64,000 nt of DNA from Acidobacteriota bacterium (GCA_025463135.1 JAOAPY010000051.1:62001-126000), one strand, 5' to 3'. Shown: positions 44,748 through 54,379, numbered from the stretch's first letter. Notes: a model not told the origin generated them from the sequence alone. Program-made: numbers and translations.

Positions 44748-45488
44748 ATGAACGATCAAGTAAAATCCAAGCGTATCCGCGAGCGATTGGAGTTGAGGCT
44801 GCCCGTCAGAGTTCATTGCCGCGAGACCCCGGACTTCGAGTGGACGGAGGTTACGCGATTGCTCGACGTGACTCCCTTCGGCGCAGGATTCACGCTCAAG
44901 CGGCCCACCGAGCGCGGCCGTTTGTTGCACATGACGATTCCCATGCCGCGCCCGCTGCGAGTATTTGATCACGTTGAGGACCAATACAAAATTTGGGCGC
45001 TCGTGCGCTACATGTTAACAACGGTTCCAGCCGATGATAAGAAGGTCCCCTGCTTTGAAGTAGGAGTGGCCTTTATCGGGAAGCGCCCGCCGCAAAGCTA
45101 TGAAGAAGATCCGGCTCGGCGCTATGAACTCGCCGGACCCATATCCGAAGGCGGGGTTAGTTTGCAGGACAGTGAGAACACCCGACTGGCGCAGAACAGT
45201 AATGACCGCACCCACACGCGACACAACATTCCTGTCAGCCTCTCGCTGGAAGTTTTTAACGAGAAAGGTGAAGTGGCGCACGCCGAGAGTACGGTAACCG
45301 AAAACATCAGTCGCCGGGGTGCGACTGTGTACAGTACTTTCGATGTACCGGTCGGTCGCTTTATCAAGTTGACCAGCGCTGACTATAACTTGACGGTTTA
45401 TGCCGTAGTTCGTGGCCGCAGCAAGGGCGCCGCCGGCATGCCGAGAATACACGTCGAATTTATCGATCGCGAATGGCCCGTTGACTGA
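44748..45488 (+). CDS. Tandem PilZ-domain protein
   Basis: 246 residues. Two PilZ-like halves: residues about 8-115 (RIRERLELRLPVRVHCRET... and DVTPFGAGFTLKRP) and about 145-245 (RTHTRHNIPVSLSLEVFNEK with ENISRRGATVYSTF). In PilZ the c-di-GMP site is RxxxR plus (D/N)xSxxG: the second half shows RHNIP and NISRRGA (close to the NxSxxG motif), while the first half is less perfect. It may sense c-di-GMP made or destroyed by proteins such as the HD-GYP regulator at 31714. First gene of a possible pair with plsC (76 bp). Confidence 0.8.
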   Translation: MNDQVKSKRIRERLELRLPVRVHCRETPDFEWTEVTRLLDVTPFGAGFTLKRPTERGRLLHMTIPMPRPLRVFDHVEDQYKIWALVRYMLTTVPADDKKVPCFEVGVAFIGKRPPQSYEEDPARRYELAGPISEGGVSLQDSENTRLAQNSNDRTHTRHNIPVSLSLEVFNEKGEVAHAESTVTENISRRGATVYSTFDVPVGRFIKLTSADYNLTVYAVVRGRSKGAAGMPRIHVEFIDREWPVD

Positions 45489-45564
45489 GGAGAAGTCAGA
45501 ATCGCTATCGTGCCGTCAGGAACTCTCAGAACGAATCAAGGACATCGCTGGTCACTGCTGTCGC

Positions 45565-46203
45565 ATGAGATCGAAGCCCGAAGAGTTTGTTCTCCCGGAA
45601 TGGGTTTTTCAGTTGGTGCGGACACCGCTGAATTTTCTTTGGCGCGGTCTGTTCAAGATTCGCTACAAGGGCACGGAAAATATTCCTGAGAGAGGCGGGT
45701 TAATCGTCGCCGCCAATCACCAAACCTACATAGATCCGTTCTGGCTTTCGATTCCCATTAAAAGACCGCTCCGTTTTCTTGCCTGGGATGCCGCGTTTGA
45801 CTGGCCGTTGGTAGGCAAATTGATTGAGCTTTTCGGCGCCTGGCCCCTGCAGATCGAAGGGAGTGATCCGGCAGCCATTCGCCGCACGTTGCAGTGGTTG
45901 CGCGCCGGCGAAGCGGTGGTAATCTTTCCCGAAGGTGGGCGCGGCCGGCCGGACGGCAGCATGCTGCGATTCAAAGGCGGCGCGGTGCGGCTGGCGCTTG
46001 AGGCCGACGTTCCGATTCTGCCGGTAACCATCCGGGGTGCACATCGTGTCTGGCCTGCGGGTCAGCCCATTCCCAGTCTGGGTACAGTCGTGGTTACTTA
46101 TCACCCGCTGTTTCGAGTCAACCAGAAGCCGGGTGAGGAAACACGCGCCTGCGCCAGGCGTGAAAGCGACAGGTTGGCCGCAGTCATCCAGTCGGCGCTT
46201 TAA
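45565..46203 (+). CDS. plsC: 1-acyl-sn-glycerol-3-phosphate acyltransferase
   Basis: 212 residues from ATG 45565; the frame is open upstream over the PilZ gene but without homology. HX4D motif AANHQTYIDPF (His52, Asp57), FPEGGRGRPDG for glycerol-phosphate binding, and PILPVTIRGAHRVWP are all present. It acylates lysophosphatidic acid to phosphatidic acid at the membrane. A single hydrophobic N-terminal stretch (FQLVRTPLNFLWRGLF) may tether it. Confidence 0.88.
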   Translation: MRSKPEEFVLPEWVFQLVRTPLNFLWRGLFKIRYKGTENIPERGGLIVAANHQTYIDPFWLSIPIKRPLRFLAWDAAFDWPLVGKLIELFGAWPLQIEGSDPAAIRRTLQWLRAGEAVVIFPEGGRGRPDGSMLRFKGGAVRLALEADVPILPVTIRGAHRVWPAGQPIPSLGTVVVTYHPLFRVNQKPGEETRACARRESDRLAAVIQSAL

Positions 46204-46239
46204 CAGATGTGGCACGGGCAAGATGCGCTGGCCACATCG

Positions 46240-47013
46240 TCAGTCTTTAAGCACTTCCACCATGGTGTCGTGCACCAGGCCATTGCTCGCCAACACTTCC
46301 GGCTTGTAGACGTCTGCGGGCCTGCCCCGGTAGTCAGTTACTTTCCCGCCTGCCTCTTCTATCAGCAGCAAGCCCGCCGCTGTGTCCCAGGGATTCAATC
46401 CGTCTTCCCAAAATCCGTCAAACCGGCCACACGCTACGAATGCCAGGTCCAGCGCCGCGGAACCATCGCGCCGCACTGCTTGCGCACGCATAGTGAATTT
46501 GGTGAAGTGGCGCGCAAAGTCCGGCCGCTCGCGCACATCATAAGGAAAACCCGTGCAGAGCATTGCTCGATTCAGATCGTCGACCTCTGAGACATGGATC
46601 GTGCGTTCATTCAGTGTCGCTCCCTGGCCCCTTTCGCCGGCAAACATCTCGTCGCGAACGGGATCGTAAACGACTCCGAGCTGGATTTTGCCGGCGCGTT
46701 CAGCCGCAATGGAAACACAAAAGCAGGGATAGCCGTGCGCGTAGTTTGTGGTACCGTCGAGGGGATCGATGATCCATTTCCACTCGTTGGGTGGAGCGGT
46801 TTCGTCGACCATGGAAGCACCTGATTCTTCCGCCAGGATCGCATGGCGCGGATAATGCGATTGGATCCTTTCGATGATCAGCTTTTCAGCGGCAAGGTCC
46901 GCTTCCGTGACTAGATTGATATCGCCCTTACTGGATATCTGAAGCGAGCGCCCCTGGCGATCGATGAGAATGCGCCCGGCATCGCGGGCCATTTGCATGG
47001 CAAAGTTAAGCAA
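46240..47013 (-). CDS. Inositol-1-monophosphatase family protein
   Basis: 257 residues with TTG at 47013 (ATG at 46998 is a possible later start). Metal motifs ILAEESG, WIIDPLDGTTNYAHG and NPWDTAAGLLLIEEAGG are all present. SuhB-like enzymes hydrolyse inositol or related sugar phosphates; in enterobacteria SuhB also binds the NusA machinery. Which role applies here is unknown. The gene shares the strand with the esterase gene upstream (35 bp), so the two may form an operon. Confidence 0.88.
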   Translation of the reverse strand: MLNFAMQMARDAGRILIDRQGRSLQISSKGDINLVTEADLAAEKLIIERIQSHYPRHAILAEESGASMVDETAPPNEWKWIIDPLDGTTNYAHGYPCFCVSIAAERAGKIQLGVVYDPVRDEMFAGERGQGATLNERTIHVSEVDDLNRAMLCTGFPYDVRERPDFARHFTKFTMRAQAVRRDGSAALDLAFVACGRFDGFWEDGLNPWDTAAGLLLIEEAGGKVTDYRGRPADVYKPEVLASNGLVHDTMVEVLKD

Positions 47014-47048
47014 TTAAGTTTTCCCCTGGATAGTTTTCATTACCTGCG

Positions 47049-47972
47049 TTAGCGGATGGCTTTCTTCCGCGGCGCCGGTACACGCAACTTCTCCGCGGCA
47101 ATGCGCAACACTTCCTGCACCTGTCGATCCCAATACACCCACGAATGATCGCCTGGAAGCTCACGGAACTCGTGCGGGATTTTCTTTTGCGCAAACAAAT
47201 CGGACAACTCGCGATTGGGATCGAAGATGTGTGGCGAGTCTTCAGTACCACAATCAGAATAAAAGTAAGGCAAGGCGGCGCTGCGCGCCGGAGTCAGTGC
47301 GCGAGTCAGCTCAAAGAGATCATTGGCTTTGCGGGTGGGGCTATCGAGCGGACCAAAGACCTTAACGAAAGCCCCCCAGCCCGCGTCTCTGTCTTTCTCG
47401 GTAGCCCGTGTCACGCCGAAAGCGCCGCTCATCGATCCGGCAAACACAAACTGGCCCGGGTACTTCAATCCAAACTTGAAGGCGCCATAGCCACCCATCG
47501 ACAGCCCGGCAATGGCCCGCCCGTAACGTGCCTGAATCGTGCGATATCTCGCATCCACATCAGGGATCAATTCATCGATGATGTAAGACTCGTATTTGTC
47601 TGCAGCTACACCGGCGCTGTCGATGTACCAGCTGTCGTTCCCTTCCGGCGTAATGATGATCAGCCGGTACTGCGAAGCATAGTCAGCAATATTGGTGCGT
47701 GTGGTCCAATCGGTATAGTGGCCGCTCAGGCCATGCAGGAGATAGAGCACGGGGTACCGCGACCCCGGCGATCTTTGGTAATCGGCAGGCAGCACAACCT
47801 TGTATGGCAAAGTCTTGCCGATTAGTTTGCTTGCGAAGTTTACCGTCTCGAGACGGACCGACGCAGGGGTCTGAGACTGGGTCGAGAGAGCAAGTGACAG
47901 CGTTATGAAAAAGAGTAGGACGCGCGGTCCCTTAAGCAAGAGAGGAATTCGATATTGACGTATTTCAGACAT
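47049..47972 (-). CDS. Secreted serine esterase (esterase D/FrmB-like)
   Basis: 307 residues. Signal/anchor at about residues 17-34 (RVLLFFITLSLALSTQSQ). Alpha/beta-hydrolase: oxyanion HGLSGHYTDWT, nucleophile elbow GLSMGGYGAF (Ser158), likely Asp in SDCGTEDS and His in GDHSWVYWD. The family cleaves short acyl esters, including acetyl and feruloyl groups on polysaccharides, and S-formylglutathione in FrmB. Export suggests a polysaccharide or wall substrate. It may be co-transcribed with the phosphatase gene downstream. Confidence 0.85.
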   Translation of the reverse strand: MSEIRQYRIPLLLKGPRVLLFFITLSLALSTQSQTPASVRLETVNFASKLIGKTLPYKVVLPADYQRSPGSRYPVLYLLHGLSGHYTDWTTRTNIADYASQYRLIIITPEGNDSWYIDSAGVAADKYESYIIDELIPDVDARYRTIQARYGRAIAGLSMGGYGAFKFGLKYPGQFVFAGSMSGAFGVTRATEKDRDAGWGAFVKVFGPLDSPTRKANDLFELTRALTPARSAALPYFYSDCGTEDSPHIFDPNRELSDLFAQKKIPHEFRELPGDHSWVYWDRQVQEVLRIAAEKLRVPAPRKKAIR

Positions 47973-48008
47973 TAGAGGGTGTTAAATGCTTCCCATTGTC
48001 GATACTCG

Positions 48009-48449
48009 TTAAGTAACATCTCGCGGATTGACCACCGCGATCTCGGTGAATCGCTTGAAGTCACTATCGTTGAAGGTCAGCAGGTGAGTGAGATTGTGGA
48101 CGAGCATCGCCTCGGCAAGGCGGGCATCATGAACTCGCTTGCCTATAACTTGATGCCGGATAACTAGTCGCTCCCACTCTTTGAATATTGAATCAGAGTC
48201 CGGCAACAACTCAAAAATAATTTTGAAAGCGGCTATGTGTTGCGAGGTTTCATCGACGGACATTCCCAAACCATTATTGAGCGTGGGACGAGTAGCAACC
48301 GCCCAGAATTCAATCAGATTCTGCGGAACTATTGAGACCATTTCGTCGTGGAGGATTAAGAGGGCGATGGAGCGAGCTGACTCCGACTGCATCAGGTGGG
48401 TTTTCTGCACACTACGTAGCAATACGTTAGTGTCCACCAGACAGCTCAT
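48009..48449 (-). CDS. PIN-domain ribonuclease toxin (VapC-like)
   Basis: 146 residues. Acidic residues of the PIN site: LVDTNVLLRS (Asp6), NLIEFWAVATRP (Glu), HDARLAEAM and LLTFNDSDFKRF (Asp). The ATG overlaps the antitoxin stop by 4 bases (48446-48449), so the pair is coupled. VapC toxins cleave tRNA or rRNA when free of antitoxin. The next gene (esterase) lies 37 bp downstream, but it starts before the toxin gene ends only on the other side, so no shared transcript is implied. Confidence 0.88.
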   Translation of the reverse strand: MSCLVDTNVLLRSVQKTHLMQSESARSIALLILHDEMVSIVPQNLIEFWAVATRPTLNNGLGMSVDETSQHIAAFKIIFELLPDSDSIFKEWERLVIRHQVIGKRVHDARLAEAMLVHNLTHLLTFNDSDFKRFTEIAVVNPRDVT

Positions 48450-48712
48450 AACATCTCGTCTTCCCGGGTATAGATGCTCTCACGGCTTACGGCGTAGTCA
48501 GACAGTGGTGGACCGCCTACGGAGTGGCTTGCCAAAAGCTCATTCCATGCGCGCACACGCTCTTCGGGTGTCAATTTCGAAGTTGGAGGTGTGCTTGCGA
48601 CTAGCCGCTCTAACTCGCGATTTACGAACTCTTCGGTCGACAATCCCTCAGCTCGAGCGCGCGCAACCAGCTGTTCTTCGATCTCCGGTTTGAGTTCCAG
48701 GTTCACGGTCAT
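48446..48712 (-). CDS. Antitoxin partner of the PIN toxin
   Basis: 88 residues. N-terminus NLELKPEIEEQLVARARAEG looks like a ribbon-helix-helix or AbrB-independent DNA-binding start; the C-terminus (LSDYAVSRESIYTREDEML) is the likely toxin-binding tail. It lies directly upstream of the toxin gene, 4-bp overlap. Upstream, TAGAAT on the minus strand lies about 10 bases before the ATG and may be a -10 element, implying a very short leader and autoregulation (weak). Confidence 0.75.
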   Translation of the reverse strand: MTVNLELKPEIEEQLVARARAEGLSTEEFVNRELERLVASTPPTSKLTPEERVRAWNELLASHSVGGPPLSDYAVSRESIYTREDEML

Positions 48713-49112
48713 ATCAGAATTCTAACACCACACTCTGTTATGTCGCCAACTTCTGTTTGCGCTCAATTCAGAATTCAGAAAGCAAATATTCTGCCTGATG
48801 AAGTACAGAAACCATTTGATTTTAGTGTCCAAGATTTGATCGTATCCTTCCTCTTGGGAAGCAACGATAGCAAAGGTTACTGTCGTGGACAGGACCTAGA
48901 ATCCTTGTAGCGCAAGACTTGATGAAAGTGAGTCAAGTCTTGAATCGATATTTCTTTGCGTGCTTTGCGCCTTAGCGGGAAATTCTTTGTCGCCATTGAA
49001 GTGCCTCCCGCAAAGACGCAAAGCACGCAAAGGAATCTTGTCGGTCTGAGGCGTAGCCTCGCTAGTCGTATTGAGTTGAAGCCTCTTTAAGGTGTTCATG
49101 TCTGGAACCACT
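48713..49112. repeat. Intergenic region with a long inverted repeat (GCGTGCTTTGCG arms)
   Basis: 400 bp. Arm CTTTGCGTGCTTTGCGCC at 48954-48971 (to 48979 with mismatches) pairs with GACGCAAAGCACGCAAAG at about 49015-49032, loop about 27 nt. A second dyad, CAAGACTT/AAGTCTTG at 48913-48942, lies to the left. No coding frame with homology. Purpose unknown; it resembles an interspersed element. Confidence 0.6.
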
Positions 49113-50777
49113 TCACAACTGGCCGCGTTCCAACATCGGAATCTTTACGCCCTTCTCTTGAGCCGTCTCTTCCGCTTCTGAATACCCCGCGTCAACATGC
49201 CGCGCGACGCCGAGGCCGGGATCGTTGGTCAGCACGCGGTTCAATCGCTTTGAAGCTTCGTCGGTACCGTCGGCAACCGAGACCTGGCCTGCGTGCAGCG
49301 AATAGCCAATCCCCACTCCGCCGCCGTGATGAAATGAAACCCAACTAGCGCCACTGGAGGTATTGAGCAGCGCGTTAAGGATAGGCCAGTCTGCTACTGC
49401 GTCCGAACCATCCTTCATTCCTTCCGTCTCGCGAAACGGCGATGCCACTGATCCGGTGTCGAGATGATCGCGACCGATGGCAATGGGCGCTTTCAATTCG
49501 CCATGGCGAACCAGTTCGTTAATCGCTTCGCCCATCTCAGCACGCTCGCCGTAACCAAGCCAGCAAATGCGCGCCGGCAGTCCCTGAAAATGTATGCGGT
49601 CGCGAGCCAGACGCAGCCAGCGATTCAATGTCTTGTCATCCGGGAACAGTTCGAGCGCGAGATCGTCGGTCTTGCGAATGTCTTCCGCATCTCCGGACAG
49701 CGCGACCCAACGGAATGGTCCCTTGCCTTCACAGAAAAGGGGGCGAATGTATTCGGGTACAAAGCCGGGTATCTCAAAGGCATCGACACAGCCGGCATCG
49801 AACGCAAACTTCCGAATATTGTTGCCATAGTCGAAGGCAACCGCGCCGGCTCGCTTTAAATCGAGCATGGCCGTGACATGCCGCGCCATCGATTCCGTCG
49901 ACCTGGCAATATAACCCTGCGGATCAGAGCGTCGCAGGTCGTCCGCTTCTTCCAAAGTCAAGCCTGCGGCGACGTAACCATTCAACGGATCGTGAGCACT
50001 CGTTTGATCAGTTACGGCATCGACCTGAACACCGCGCCGAAAGACCTCAGGCAGAATTTCCGCGCAGTTTCCTATCAGGCCAACTGAGACGGCCCGTTTC
50101 TGTTGGATTGCGTCTTCGCAAATGTCCAGGGCTTCATCGAGACTCAGGGCGAGGCGATCGCAATAGCCGGTCTTGACTCGTCGCTCAATTCGCACCGGAT
50201 CGACGTCGATGCCCAGAAACACCGCGCCATTCAACGTCGCGGCCAGCGGCTGAGCGCCACCCATACCGCCCATACCGCCCGACACTACCAGCTTACCGCT
50301 GAGATCACCGCCAAAGTAGCGATCAGCCATTGCGGCAAAAGTCTCGAAGGTGCCCTGGACGATGCCCTGCGTGCCGATATATATCCAACTACCGGCGGTC
50401 ATCTGCCCATACATCATCAGGCCTTTGCGTTCGAGTTCATGAAAGTGCTCCCAATTGGCCCAGGCGCCCACCAGATTCGAGTTCGCAATCAGCACGCGTG
50501 GCGCGTACTCGTGAGTGCGAAACACACCGACGGGCTTTCCTGATTGGACCAGCAAAGTCTCGTCGTTGGCCAGTTGCCGCAGCTCGCGCACGATCGCATC
50601 GAATGAAGCCCAATTGCGGGCCGCCTTACCGGTACCACCATAAACAACCAAATCTTCTGGGCGTTCCGCGACCTCCGGATCAAGATTATTCATCAGGCAA
50701 CGGAGCGCTGCTTCCTGATGCCAGCCTTTGCAATTCAGTTTGGCGCCGCGTGGGGCGCGTATGATTCTTGAAGACAT
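49113..50777 (-). CDS. hutU: Urocanate hydratase
   Basis: 554 residues, family length. It converts urocanate to imidazolone propionate with tightly bound NAD. NAD-binding region [31 protein letters not shown], and the active-site Cys in [13 protein letters not shown] are present. [20 protein letters not shown] is typical of the N-terminus. Second enzyme of histidine degradation; hutH lies 307 bp upstream on the same strand, so they may be in one operon, and hutF is 14 kb away. Confidence 0.94.
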   Translation of the reverse strand: MSSRIIRAPRGAKLNCKGWHQEAALRCLMNNLDPEVAERPEDLVVYGGTGKAARNWASFDAIVRELRQLANDETLLVQSGKPVGVFRTHEYAPRVLIANSNLVGAWANWEHFHELERKGLMMYGQMTAGSWIYIGTQGIVQGTFETFAAMADRYFGGDLSGKLVVSGGMGGMGGAQPLAATLNGAVFLGIDVDPVRIERRVKTGYCDRLALSLDEALDICEDAIQQKRAVSVGLIGNCAEILPEVFRRGVQVDAVTDQTSAHDPLNGYVAAGLTLEEADDLRRSDPQGYIARSTESMARHVTAMLDLKRAGAVAFDYGNNIRKFAFDAGCVDAFEIPGFVPEYIRPLFCEGKGPFRWVALSGDAEDIRKTDDLALELFPDDKTLNRWLRLARDRIHFQGLPARICWLGYGERAEMGEAINELVRHGELKAPIAIGRDHLDTGSVASPFRETEGMKDGSDAVADWPILNALLNTSSGASWVSFHHGGGVGIGYSLHAGQVSVADGTDEASKRLNRVLTNDPGLGVARHVDAGYSEAEETAQEKGVKIPMLERGQL

Positions 50778-51084
50778 GGGGAGTTTAGACTACCGGTAAC
50801 TTTGGGGTTAGCTCATTCCTTTTCCGTGGCGATGTTACCCACTGTAAGGCATTCCGTCGCAAGCGCAAATCTCCTTGGAAGTAATTAGCGCCATCCGTAA
50901 CTCTAAGCTTTTCTAGTGCTACGGTTGACAGGCGGTTCGCCTCCCCGCCATTCTTCGTTGCTGCCTGAGCCAACAGTGCATCGCGATGATGTCTTATATG
51001 TCTCTTGGCATTGTGAGAATGCTCCTATTTGATACTAAGCCCGGATATCGATAGGGTTGAAAGCTGGTATTACAAGTGTGACAA
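50778..51084. other. Region between hutH and hutU
   Basis: 307 bp. A minus-strand frame of 62 codons (50785-50973) ends [26 protein letters not shown], hydrophilic, not recognised, possibly a gene remnant. No repeat or terminator is obvious. A gap this long between two genes of one pathway suggests an independent promoter for hutU. Confidence 0.35.
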
Positions 51085-52590
51085 TTAAGTCAATGAATCA
51101 AACTCATTCTGACGAATGGCCGCAACGATCTTAAGAATATCCGGCGCCAGGGGACGATCACCGGTGAGACGAGGAACGTGAGAACGTACAACATCGCGGG
51201 CGCTTCTAACCCCCAGGCCGGGTTTTAGCGGCGCACGGTACTCCAGACCTTCGGCGCCGGAAATCAACTCGATTGCGGTTACATGTTCAGCCAGGTCAAC
51301 GATGGCCCGAAGTTTCGTGGCGGCGGTCATGCCCATCGAAACGTGATCTTCTTTACCGCCATCGGTGGGCACGTTGTCTATGCTGGCTGGATGGGCGAGG
51401 ATCTTTGCTTCATTTAACAGCGCCACTGCCGTTACCTGCATCATCATAAAGCCGGAGGACATTCCCGCCTGTGAAGTCAGGAACGGAGGCAGGTCTTCGT
51501 TGGCATCAGGATTAATGAGCCGATCGATGCGCCGCTCGCTGATGCTCATTAGATCAGTTACGGCAATCGCCGCGTAATCAAAAGACAGCGCCAGAGGTGC
51601 GCCATGGAAATTTCCACCGGAAAAAACCTCACCAGTCTCTGAAAACACGAGCGGATTGTCGGTTGCGCTTCCGGTTTCGGTTTCAACAATCTCTCGCGCG
51701 TGGGCCAGCGCACCGCGCACCGCACCGTGAACCTGTGGCATGCAGCGCAGACTATAGGCATCCTGCACGCGCGGATCGTTCTCCAGATGTGATTGGCGGA
51801 TCTCACTCTCGCGCAGCAGTTCGCGCAAGTGGGTGGCAACTTCAATTTGTCCCGGGTGTGGTCGTGCCGCATGAATTCTTTCGTCAAATGCGACCGGCGT
51901 ACCTCGTAGTGCTTCGAGCGCCATCGCTCCAGCCACATCAGCCAGGCGAGTAAGGCGTTCGGCGCGATGTAAGGCCAGGGCGCCGACAGCCGCCATAGCC
52001 TGAGTACCGTTGAGCAGCGCGAGTCCTTCTTTGACTTCAAGTTGAACGGGATCAATACCGGCACGTCGCAGCGCCTCGGCCCCGGCCAGACGCTCACCCT
52101 GATAGACAGCTTCGCCTTCACCGATGAGCGCGAGGGCCAGATGGGCCAACGGAGCGAGATCTCCGCTGGCGCCGACCGAACCTTTTTCCGGGATGACGGG
52201 CGTGACACCGCGCTCGATCATCTCAGTCAATCTATCAATCAAAGCCGGGCGACAACCGCTGTAACCCAAAGCCAGCACATTCGCGCGCAGCAGCATCATG
52301 GCCCGCGTTTCCGCTTCGGAGAGCGGTAAACCGAGACCACAGGAATGGCTGCGAACCAGGTTTAATTGCAGTTGCCGATGTTGTGAAGGTTCGATGTGAA
52401 CGTCCGAGAGCTTTCCGAAGCCGGTGTTTACTCCATAAACAGTGCGGCCCGCGGCGACGATCGTTTCGACCACACGCCGCGATTCTTCCGCACGCCGGCG
52501 CGCCGGCGCAGACAGAGCAACCTGCTCCGCGCCGTTAGCTACTGCTGCTACCTGATCTAGAGAAAGTCTCTGCCCGTCGAGTTCAAGCAT
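51085..52590 (-). CDS. hutH: Histidine ammonia-lyase
   Basis: 501 residues. ASGDLAPL (141-148): the Ala-Ser-Gly forms the MIO prosthetic group. YGVNTGFGKL and NQDVVPMGMT-like PTDGGKEDHVSMGM are class hallmarks. It turns histidine to trans-urocanate. With hutU and hutF it provides three steps; hutI (imidazolonepropionase) and hutG are absent from the window. The start abuts a simple repeat at 52591. Confidence 0.94.
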   Translation of the reverse strand: MLELDGQRLSLDQVAAVANGAEQVALSAPARRRAEESRRVVETIVAAGRTVYGVNTGFGKLSDVHIEPSQHRQLQLNLVRSHSCGLGLPLSEAETRAMMLLRANVLALGYSGCRPALIDRLTEMIERGVTPVIPEKGSVGASGDLAPLAHLALALIGEGEAVYQGERLAGAEALRRAGIDPVQLEVKEGLALLNGTQAMAAVGALALHRAERLTRLADVAGAMALEALRGTPVAFDERIHAARPHPGQIEVATHLRELLRESEIRQSHLENDPRVQDAYSLRCMPQVHGAVRGALAHAREIVETETGSATDNPLVFSETGEVFSGGNFHGAPLALSFDYAAIAVTDLMSISERRIDRLINPDANEDLPPFLTSQAGMSSGFMMMQVTAVALLNEAKILAHPASIDNVPTDGGKEDHVSMGMTAATKLRAIVDLAEHVTAIELISGAEGLEYRAPLKPGLGVRSARDVVRSHVPRLTGDRPLAPDILKIVAAIRQNEFDSLT

Positions 52591-52760
52591 AAAAAACAGA
52601 AGTCAGAAATCAGAGGTCAGAGATCAGAAGTCGGCCAACCATCGGCACGTCAAAATCAGAGATCAGAAGTGAGCGGTCAACGATCGGGCAAGGAGAACTC
52701 GCTGACTTCTGACTTCTGATCTCTGACCTCTGATCTCTGCTCTCTGCTCTCCGGCGTCTC
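52591..52760. repeat. Simple repeat of AGAAGTCAGAGATCAG-type units
   Basis: Imperfect tandem units of GATCAGAAGTCAGAGGTCAG in alternating orientation over about 170 bp (52600-52660 and inverted at about 52702-52752). It overlaps the 3' end of the DUF2270 gene, which begins from the other side, and encodes its last 20 residues. Confidence 0.8.
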
Positions 52761-53693
52761 CGAAATATCTATCCTTTTGAATTCTCCGGTCACAGCGCCG
52801 CTGCGCACGCGTTGTCGCGCGCGTTTGGCACGTACAGTCGTGCGCCGCGTGGTCGCCGTCGCTGCCTGGGTCCACTTGCGCACGGTGCGCAATGGTCTTA
52901 GCGAAAACTGGTGTTGCGGCAGCACCTCGCCCGTTGCCTCACGCAAGCGGACTGTGCCGATCGCGAAGATCAACATCGCGGAGTTAAAAATAAAACCGAC
53001 AACAAAAACTATCCAGCCTGGAATCAATCCCACTTGTGCCCGGTCGATAAACGATGCGAAATCGCGCGCCGGCAGAGGATGCAGATAGACTTTCAGATTC
53101 CAGCACAAGGCGAGCAGAGCAAAAATCCAAAGATAGTTTCGCCGTAATCGTCGGCCCACGGCTTCCAATTCGCTGATGGTAAAGTGCGGCGTAATTAGAT
53201 CGGCGGCCAGATGTCTGGCCCAGGCCTCTTCCGGGGCAACACTTTCGGGGGCCAGCAATTGCGCGAAGTAGCCGGTCTCCAACACACGCACGCGGCTGGA
53301 CCAGATTTCGTAGTAGCGATAGCGACGCGCCTCCATCAACAAAAAGATGGTAACCAGCACCGAATTAATCGGGATCACGAAATGCGGATTGCTCGCCGAG
53401 CCAAACGCAAACGAGAGCGTGCCGGCCGCGGTAAGCACGGCCCAGTAAGTCGTGGTGTCCAAACGTGTGCGCCAGGTGTTCGATCTTTGCACCTCACCGC
53501 GATAAAAATGGACCATCGCGGTGTTGAATTCGGCGGGCGACATTTGCCGCATCAGGATTAGCGGGTTTGGACTGACGCTCTTCTCTGTTGAAAGCGCTTC
53601 CGCCGGCGTGCTGGCGCGCAAACGCCCGGTGATCCGGTCTCCGCTGCGCTCTCCGGACAGGCGCCCGGTTCCTCTTTGTGTTTCGGTGGTCAT
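52677..53693 (-). CDS. DUF2270 predicted integral membrane protein
   Basis: 338 residues from ATG 53693; the frame stays open 76 codons further but overlaps tadA's start region without homology. MSPAEFNTAMVHFYRGEVQR then four membrane spans: TYWAVLTAAGTLSFAFG, FVIPINSVLVTIFLLMEA, LWIFALLALCWNLKVYL and GLIPGWIVFVVGFIFNSAML. RRYRYYEIWSSRVRVLE is the DUF2270 signature. The C-terminal 60 residues are basic (RTVRAKRARQRVRSG) and the last 20 (EVRDQKSEVSEFSL) come from a simple repeat. Function of the family is unknown. Confidence 0.83.
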   Translation of the reverse strand: MTTETQRGTGRLSGERSGDRITGRLRASTPAEALSTEKSVSPNPLILMRQMSPAEFNTAMVHFYRGEVQRSNTWRTRLDTTTYWAVLTAAGTLSFAFGSASNPHFVIPINSVLVTIFLLMEARRYRYYEIWSSRVRVLETGYFAQLLAPESVAPEEAWARHLAADLITPHFTISELEAVGRRLRRNYLWIFALLALCWNLKVYLHPLPARDFASFIDRAQVGLIPGWIVFVVGFIFNSAMLIFAIGTVRLREATGEVLPQHQFSLRPLRTVRKWTQAATATTRRTTVRAKRARQRVRSGAVTGEFKRIDISETPESREQRSEVRDQKSEVSEFSLPDR

Positions 53694-53884
53694 TGAAATG
53701 AAAAACCGCAATCGGCGCCGGGAAGGCAAGCGTAGAAGCGCCACTGCCAGGAAGCATAATAATAGCACGCTGATCGCTTGCAGGCGGACTATTATTGACG
53801 AGTCACAAGCAAAAATGGCTCGCTTGACACTACTCAGGGCCGTCCCTATAGTTTGACTTTCGTTGTTTGAGGGAAGAAATTTCG

Positions 53885-54379
53885 ATGCAGATTTCGGGCG
53901 CGCAAACGGACATTGACGCACACTGGATGCGTCAGGCGCTCGCGGCGGCCCACGAAGCGCGACAGCGCCATGAAGTCCCCGTCGGCACCTGCGTTGTCGT
54001 CGGCGACACGCTGCTTTCGGTCGCGGGAAATCAAACGTGTGCGGACCGCGATCCGACGGCGCACGCCGAGATTCTTGCCCTGCGAGAGGCTGCTCGAAGA
54101 ATTGACAACTATCGCCTGACCGACGCCGTTGTTTATTCGACTATTGAACCCTGCGCGATGTGCGCGGGGGCTCTGATTCAGGCAAGAGTCCGCCGCCTGG
54201 TCTTTGGCACGCGTGACGAACGGGCCGGAGCAGTCGACTCACACTTTCGGATTTGCGATACGGACTTTTTGAATCATCGTATCGAGGTATCATCCGGCAT
54301 CCTGGAAGTTGAGTGCCGCGCGTTGATTCAAGAGTTTTTTCGCGCGCGACGAAAGGCGAGGATGAAGTACGAATTGTAA
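53885..54379 (+). CDS. tadA: tRNA-specific adenosine deaminase
   Basis: 164 residues from ATG 53885 (a TTG at 53867 is in frame upstream). Zinc/catalytic motif HAEILALREA (His60, Glu62) and EPCAMCAG (Cys90, Cys93). The C-terminal FGTRDERAGAVDSH is the family end. It deaminates A34 to inosine in tRNA-Arg(ACG). Divergent from DUF2270 and followed by tRNA genes. Confidence 0.92.
   Translation: MQISGAQTDIDAHWMRQALAAAHEARQRHEVPVGTCVVVGDTLLSVAGNQTCADRDPTAHAEILALREAARRIDNYRLTDAVVYSTIEPCAMCAGALIQARVRRLVFGTRDERAGAVDSHFRICDTDFLNHRIEVSSGILEVECRALIQEFFRARRKARMKYEL

Noticed and set aside
47145..47825. 226-codon plus-strand frame opposite the esterase
   Set aside because: Antisense to a gene with clear motifs; no domain of its own.
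50785..50973. 62-codon minus-strand gene between hutH and hutU
   Set aside because: No recognised family, ribosome site or conserved context; mentioned only as part of the intergenic description.
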